A DNA stretch of 64,000 bases from Asanoa ishikariensis (GTDB taxonomy: Bacteria > Actinomycetota > Actinomycetes > Mycobacteriales > Micromonosporaceae): the NCBI RefSeq assembly GCF_900107455.1, contig NZ_FNQB01000001.1:1178001-1242000 (forward strand), given 5' to 3'. Shown here piece after piece: positions 60,134 to 64,000 of the stretch (position 1 is its first letter; each line of letters begins with the position of its first letter). Made by a program: the position numbers and the translations under genes. The notes under the pieces are model-generated. The model made no database searches and was not told the origin of the DNA. It was given only the letters and a program-made list of their open reading frames with translations.

Positions 60134-61771
60134 ATGCAGGTTCGCAGGCTGATCGCCCGGACCCTCGTTCCCCTGGCCATCACCGCCGGCCTGGTCGGAT
60201 GCAACAGTGGCGATTCCGCGAAGGTCGATCCGACCGGTGTGGTCAGCATCCAGATCGCCGAACCGCAGCACCTCCTGCCGTCCAACACCAATGACGCGAG
60301 CGGCATCCAGGTGCTGTCCGCGCTGTACGCGTCTCTGGTCGGCTACGACCAGAGCTTCAAGCCCGTGCCGGACGCCGCCCAGTCGATCGAGGCGTCCGAC
60401 GACCACCGGGTCTGGACGATCAAGCTCAAGGACGGCTACACCTTCCACAACGGCGAGAAGGTCACCGCCGACAACTACATCAACGCCTGGAACTACGCCG
60501 CGTACGGTCCGAACGCGCAGAACAACGGCTACTTCTTCAGCCGGATCCAGGGCTTCGGGGCAACCCAGCTCGGCACGGACCCGGACGGCGCCGACGGTCC
60601 GAAGAAGGCCGATCCGCCGACGGCCAAGACGATGAGCGGCCTGAAGAAGATCGACGACCTGACCTTCCAGGTCACGCTGGCCGAGCCGTTCACGGAGTTC
60701 GAGACGGTGCTCGGCTACAGCGCGTTCTACCCGCTGCCGAACGCCGCGTTCTCCTCTCCCGGCGTGATCAACGAAGACTTCGAGGCCGCCCCGATCGGCA
60801 ACGGCCCGTTCCAGATGAACGGCAAGTGGGAGCACGACGCCAAGGTCGAGGTGGCCAAGTACGACGGCTTCCCGGGCACCAAGCCCAAGGTCGGCGGCGT
60901 CGAGTTCCGCATCTACCTGCAGCCCAGCGCCGCGTACGCGGATGTCCTCTCCGACAACCTCGACGTGATCCCGCAGATCCCGACCGAGAGCATCGTGACC
61001 GCTCCGGACGACCTCGGTGACCGGTTCCAGCGAAGCTCGGCGTCGCAGTTCCAGTTCCTGGCCTTCCCGACGTTCGAGGAAGAGTTCAAGAACCCCGACG
61101 TGCGCAAGGCGATCTCGATGGCGATCGACCGCGACGAGATCGTCCGGTCGGTCTTCAAGGGGTCCCAGCAGTCGGCCCGGTCGTTCGTCTCGCCGGTCGT
61201 CGCCGGCTACCGGGAGAACACCTGCGGTGAGGCCTGCGAGTTCGACCCGGGCAAGGCCAAGAGCCTCTACCAGTCGGCCAACGGCCCGAACAGGCTGACG
61301 CTGACCTACAACTCGGACGGTCCGCACAAGGACTGGATCGACGCGACCTGCAACCAGCTCAACGCCAACCTCGGCGTCGAGTGCGTGACCGTGCCGGAAG
61401 CGAAGATCGCGGACCTGCTGACCAAGGTCGAGGAGAAGAAGCCGGTCGGCATCTTCCGGCTCGGCTGGACCATGGACTACCCGTCCATGGAGAGCTACCT
61501 GGGCCCGCTCTACACGACCAAGGGCTCGTCCAACTACTACGGCTTCAGCAACGCCGACTTCGACCGACTGGTCGGCGAGGGCGCCGCGGCGAAGACGCCG
61601 GAAGAATCGATCGTGAAGTACCAGGAGGCCGAGAACATTCTGGCCCAGCAGCTCCCGGTCATCCCGCTGCGCTTCACGCAGAACAACTTCGGGTTCTCGA
61701 CCCGCGTGCAGAACGTGGTCGTCGACCTGTTCAGCCGGATCGACCTCAACCAGATCGAGGTGCTGGGCTGA
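60134..61771 (+). CDS. Oligopeptide ABC transporter substrate-binding lipoprotein (OppA type)
   Basis: 545 residues. Signal peptide with lipobox ITAGLVGC (Cys about residue 22), then an SBP_bac_5 domain: QIAEPQHLLPSNTNDASGIQ, VWTIKLKDGYTFHNGEKVTA, NYINAWNYAAYGPN, and near the end NNYYGFSNADFDRLVGE-like text (SSNYYGFSNADFD). Captures peptides outside the cell. AGGAGG 5 nt before ATG 60134. Followed by a hairpin and then the permease genes in the order A-B-C-D. Confidence 0.92.
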   Translation: MQVRRLIARTLVPLAITAGLVGCNSGDSAKVDPTGVVSIQIAEPQHLLPSNTNDASGIQVLSALYASLVGYDQSFKPVPDAAQSIEASDDHRVWTIKLKDGYTFHNGEKVTADNYINAWNYAAYGPNAQNNGYFFSRIQGFGATQLGTDPDGADGPKKADPPTAKTMSGLKKIDDLTFQVTLAEPFTEFETVLGYSAFYPLPNAAFSSPGVINEDFEAAPIGNGPFQMNGKWEHDAKVEVAKYDGFPGTKPKVGGVEFRIYLQPSAAYADVLSDNLDVIPQIPTESIVTAPDDLGDRFQRSSASQFQFLAFPTFEEEFKNPDVRKAISMAIDRDEIVRSVFKGSQQSARSFVSPVVAGYRENTCGEACEFDPGKAKSLYQSANGPNRLTLTYNSDGPHKDWIDATCNQLNANLGVECVTVPEAKIADLLTKVEEKKPVGIFRLGWTMDYPSMESYLGPLYTTKGSSNYYGFSNADFDRLVGEGAAAKTPEESIVKYQEAENILAQQLPVIPLRFTQNNFGFSTRVQNVVVDLFSRIDLNQIEVLG

Positions 61772-61786
61772 CCTGACGCACCGCGC

Positions 61787-61815
61787 GACCGCCGGTTCTT
61801 TCGGGACCGGCGGTC
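61787..61815 (+). terminator. Intergenic hairpin after the second binding-protein gene
   Basis: GACCGCCGGT (61787-61796) and ACCGGCGGTC (61806-61815), 10-bp perfect stem, no U-tract; same position in the operon as the hairpin at 27271-27313. Confidence 0.6.
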
Positions 61816-61892
61816 GTCGGCCGTCAGGGGACGCGGGGTAAGTTCACCTTCCGGATCATCCCCCCGCACCCGGCGCACAGAGACTGGCACGC

Positions 61893-62819
61893 ATGGCTCG
61901 CTACATCATCAGGCGTCTTCTCCAGATGGTCGTCACCTTCATCGGGGCGACCTTCGTGGTGTACGCGCTGATGTTCGCGAACCAGAACGACCCGATCCAG
62001 GCGCTCGCCGGCGACCGGCCGGTCAGTGACAACGTCCGGCAGGTGCTGACCGAGCAGTACCACCTGAACGACCCGTTCGTGGTGCAGTACGGCTACTACA
62101 TGCGGGGCCTGCTGACCGGCGACTTCGGCAAGACCCTCACCGGCCGGCCGATCGGCGACGTGATGTCCGACGCCTGGCCCAACACGATCAAGCTCGCGCT
62201 GCTCGCGCTGTTCTTCGCCACGCTGTTCGGCATCGGCGCCGGCCTGGTCGCCGGCCTGCGGCGCGGGAGCGCCTTCGACAACACCACGCTCGCGCTCACC
62301 CTGGTCGTCGTCGGGCTGCCGATCATCGTGTTGGCCCCGATCGCCCAACTCGTCTTCGGCGTCAAGCTCGGCTGGTTCCCGACCACGGCCGGCGCCAGAC
62401 CCAGCCTCTACGGGCTGATCCTGCCCGCGCTCGTGCTCGGCGCGGCCTCGACCGCGACCATGCTGCGGTTGACCCGCGCCTCGGTGGCCGAGAACGTCCG
62501 CGCCGACTACGTGCGCACCGCCCGTGCGAAGGGGCTCTCGGCCCGCCGGGTGGTCGCCGTGCACGTGCTGCGCAACTCGATGATCCCGGTGATCACCCTG
62601 ATCGGCGTCGACCTCGGCACGCTGATGGCCGGCGCGATCATCACCGAGGGCGTGTTCAACATCCCGGGCGTCGGCTCCAAGCTGCTCCTGGGCATCCAGA
62701 CCGAGGACGGCCCGCTGGTGGTCGGCTTCGTCAGCGTGCTGGTCGTCGTCTTCCTGGTCACGAACCTGCTCGTCGACCTGCTCTACGCCGTACTCGACCC
62801 GAGGATCCGGTATGAGTGA
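61893..62819 (+). CDS. Oligopeptide ABC transporter permease (OppB type)
   Basis: 308 residues, six membrane helices. ARYIIRRLLQMVVTFIGATF at the N-terminus, an extracytoplasmic loop (YHLNDPFVVQYGYYMRGLL), the EAA loop DYVRTARAKGLSARRVVAVH and the C-terminal DLLYAVLDPRIRYE. ATG 61893. Its stop overlaps the next permease start by 8 bp. Confidence 0.93.
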   Translation: MARYIIRRLLQMVVTFIGATFVVYALMFANQNDPIQALAGDRPVSDNVRQVLTEQYHLNDPFVVQYGYYMRGLLTGDFGKTLTGRPIGDVMSDAWPNTIKLALLALFFATLFGIGAGLVAGLRRGSAFDNTTLALTLVVVGLPIIVLAPIAQLVFGVKLGWFPTTAGARPSLYGLILPALVLGAASTATMLRLTRASVAENVRADYVRTARAKGLSARRVVAVHVLRNSMIPVITLIGVDLGTLMAGAIITEGVFNIPGVGSKLLLGIQTEDGPLVVGFVSVLVVVFLVTNLLVDLLYAVLDPRIRYE

Positions 62820-63753
62820 CCTGGAGATGGCGGCCACCAGCGAGCTCGGCGTCCGCCCGTCGGCCGACCCGTCCGCCGGCCCCGCGTCGACCGCCAGGAC
62901 ACGCAGCCTGACCGCCGACGCCTGGTACGACCTCCGCCGCAACTGGATCTTCTGGGTGGCCTCGGCCCTGGTCGTGCTGGTCGTGCTGATGGCGGTCGCG
63001 CCGGGACTGTTCAGCTCGGCCGACCCGACCGCCTGCACCACCCGCCGGCAGTTCGCCGGTCCGTCCGGTGGCGCGATCTTCGGCTACGACTTCCAGGGTT
63101 GTGACGTCTTCTCCCGCACCGTGCACGGCGCCCGAGCGTCGGTGCTGGTCGGCGTCTTCGCCGTACTCATGACCGGGGTGATCGGCCTGGTCTTCGGCAT
63201 GCTGGCCGGCTACTTCGGCGGCTGGCTCGACGCCGTGCTGTCCCGGGTGGTCGACGTCGTGCTCGGCATCCCGCTGCTGCTGGCCGCCATCGTGCTGAGC
63301 AAGCGCCTCTCCGCCGACCAACAGGGCTCCGGCATCGCGACCGTGGTCATCGTGCTGGGCATCCTCGGCTGGACCACCGCGGCCCGGGTGATGCGCTCGT
63401 CGGTGATCGCGGCGCGCAGCCAGGACTACGTCGCCGCGGCCCGGATGCTCGGCGCCGGCCCGCTGCGGATCATGTGGCGGCACATCCTGCCGAACGCGCT
63501 CGCGCCGTTCATCGTGGTGCTGACCATCGCGCTCGGCACGTTCATCGCGACCGAGGCGACCCTGTCGTTCCTCAACATCGGGTTGCGACCGCCGGCGATC
63601 TCCTGGGGCATCGACATCGCGACCGCCGGCAAGCACGTCCGGGAGTCGGCCACGCCACTGGTCGCGCCCTCGGTATTCCTCACCCTGACGGTGCTCGCCT
63701 TCATCATGCTCGGCGACGCCATCCGGGACGCCTTCGACCCGAAGCTGCGCTGA
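62812..63753 (+). CDS. Oligopeptide ABC transporter permease (OppC type)
   Basis: 313 residues. A hydrophilic N-terminus of about 40 residues, then a first helix (WIFWVASALVVLVVLMAVAP), an outside loop containing CTTRRQF and FQGCDVFSR, and the permease core with EAA loop DYVAAARMLGAGPLRIMWRH. ATG 62812, coupled to OppB upstream and to the ATPase downstream (stop/start TGATG). Confidence 0.93.
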   Translation: MSDLEMAATSELGVRPSADPSAGPASTARTRSLTADAWYDLRRNWIFWVASALVVLVVLMAVAPGLFSSADPTACTTRRQFAGPSGGAIFGYDFQGCDVFSRTVHGARASVLVGVFAVLMTGVIGLVFGMLAGYFGGWLDAVLSRVVDVVLGIPLLLAAIVLSKRLSADQQGSGIATVVIVLGILGWTTAARVMRSSVIAARSQDYVAAARMLGAGPLRIMWRHILPNALAPFIVVLTIALGTFIATEATLSFLNIGLRPPAISWGIDIATAGKHVRESATPLVAPSVFLTLTVLAFIMLGDAIRDAFDPKLR

Positions 63754-64000
63754 TGACCTACTCGAATCCGTACCAGCAGCAATGGCCGAACCAGCCCGCG
63801 CCCGCCGCACCGGTCGTCGCCGGATGGGACGACCCGAACCGGGGTGGCTGGGACACGCCGACCGCGGCCTGGTCGACGCCGCCGAGCCGGGCGCGGGTCA
63901 ACCAGCCGCGCTCCGGTGAGCACCTGCTCGACGTGCGCGACCTGCGGGTCGAGTTCGGCACCCGGGACGGCGTCGCGCATGTGGTCAACGGGGTGTCGTT
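63753..64000 (+). CDS. Oligopeptide ABC transporter ATPase (OppD type), 3' truncated by window edge
   Basis: ATG 63753 overlaps the OppC stop by 1 bp. Visible: a Gln/Pro/Trp-rich N-terminal extension of about 55 residues (NPYQQQWPNQPAPAAP), unusual for an OppD, then the ABC start LLDVRDLRVEFGTRDGVAHV. The window ends before Walker A. Assigned by operon position and the first strands. Confidence 0.85.
   Translation, partial: MTYSNPYQQQWPNQPAPAAPVVAGWDDPNRGGWDTPTAAWSTPPSRARVNQPRSGEHLLDVRDLRVEFGTRDGVAHVVNGVS

Overview
The window is about 64 kb of very GC-rich, tightly packed chromosome from a high-GC actinobacterium. I would place it in the Micromonosporaceae (inference). The reasons are codon use, abundant GTG starts, many leaderless starts with a TANNNT -10 box 6-10 nt before the start codon, a PE-lipid pathway (pssA, psd), a BioQ-type biotin regulator, and a core block whose order (chorismate mutase, uvrD1/pcrA, M23 peptidase, sucC, sucD, perM, purN, purH) recalls the Mycobacterium tuberculosis Rv0948c-Rv0957 region. 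No prophage, insertion sequence or CRISPR array was seen.

Layout. 1-7.3 kb: truncated M1 aminopeptidase lipoprotein, LCP cell-wall ligase, GMC oxidoreductase, OmpR-type two-component pair, membrane protein. 7.3-11.4 kb: guaA, a PspC protein, two paralogous tandem-Nudix proteins. 11.7-19.0 kb: pssA and psd flank a biotin island. That island has a BioQ-like TetR, three evenly spaced operators, and an overlapping operon bioY / acyl-CoA ligase / unusual thiolase / bioM / bioN. 19.1-23.0 kb: a PspC envelope-stress block with a NarL-type pair. 23.0-24.3 kb: non-coding, with a perfect 26-bp hairpin and a degenerate GC repeat. 24.3-30.5 kb: a dipeptide ABC operon. 30.5-38.3 kb: MerR, GNAT, HSL esterase, chorismate mutase with a Phe/Tyr attenuator-like leader, 5'-nucleotidase, pcrA. 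38.3-41.5 kb: an accessory island. 41.6-51.6 kb: two M23 peptidases, a B12-binding protein, sucCD, perM, purNH. 51.6-59.6 kb: a frameshifted lipoprotein, small genes, a methyltransferase / pentapeptide / SUMF1 operon, icd, MBL hydrolase, mdh, M23 peptidase. 60.1-64 kb: a second oligopeptide ABC operon that runs off the edge.

The most striking segment is the 38.3-41.5 kb island. A PTH2-type peptidyl-tRNA hydrolase gene with a leaderless start carries an in-frame TAG at codon 5 and then stays open for 100 codons. The coiled-coil gene that follows overlaps it by 4 bp, and 35 bp beyond that lies a tRNA-like gene whose seven-base anticodon loop reads CTCTAAA, anticodon CUA, the complement of UAG. 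The same TAG is the stop codon of the upstream GNAT gene, which is in the same frame. I read this as a candidate self-contained amber-decoding module, with sequence evidence only. A second notable element is the leader of the chorismate mutase gene: a short ORF with the codon run Phe-Tyr-Phe-Tyr-Tyr, a 12-bp candidate antiterminator and a 16-bp terminator hairpin. A third is the non-canonical thiolase inside the biotin-transport operon.
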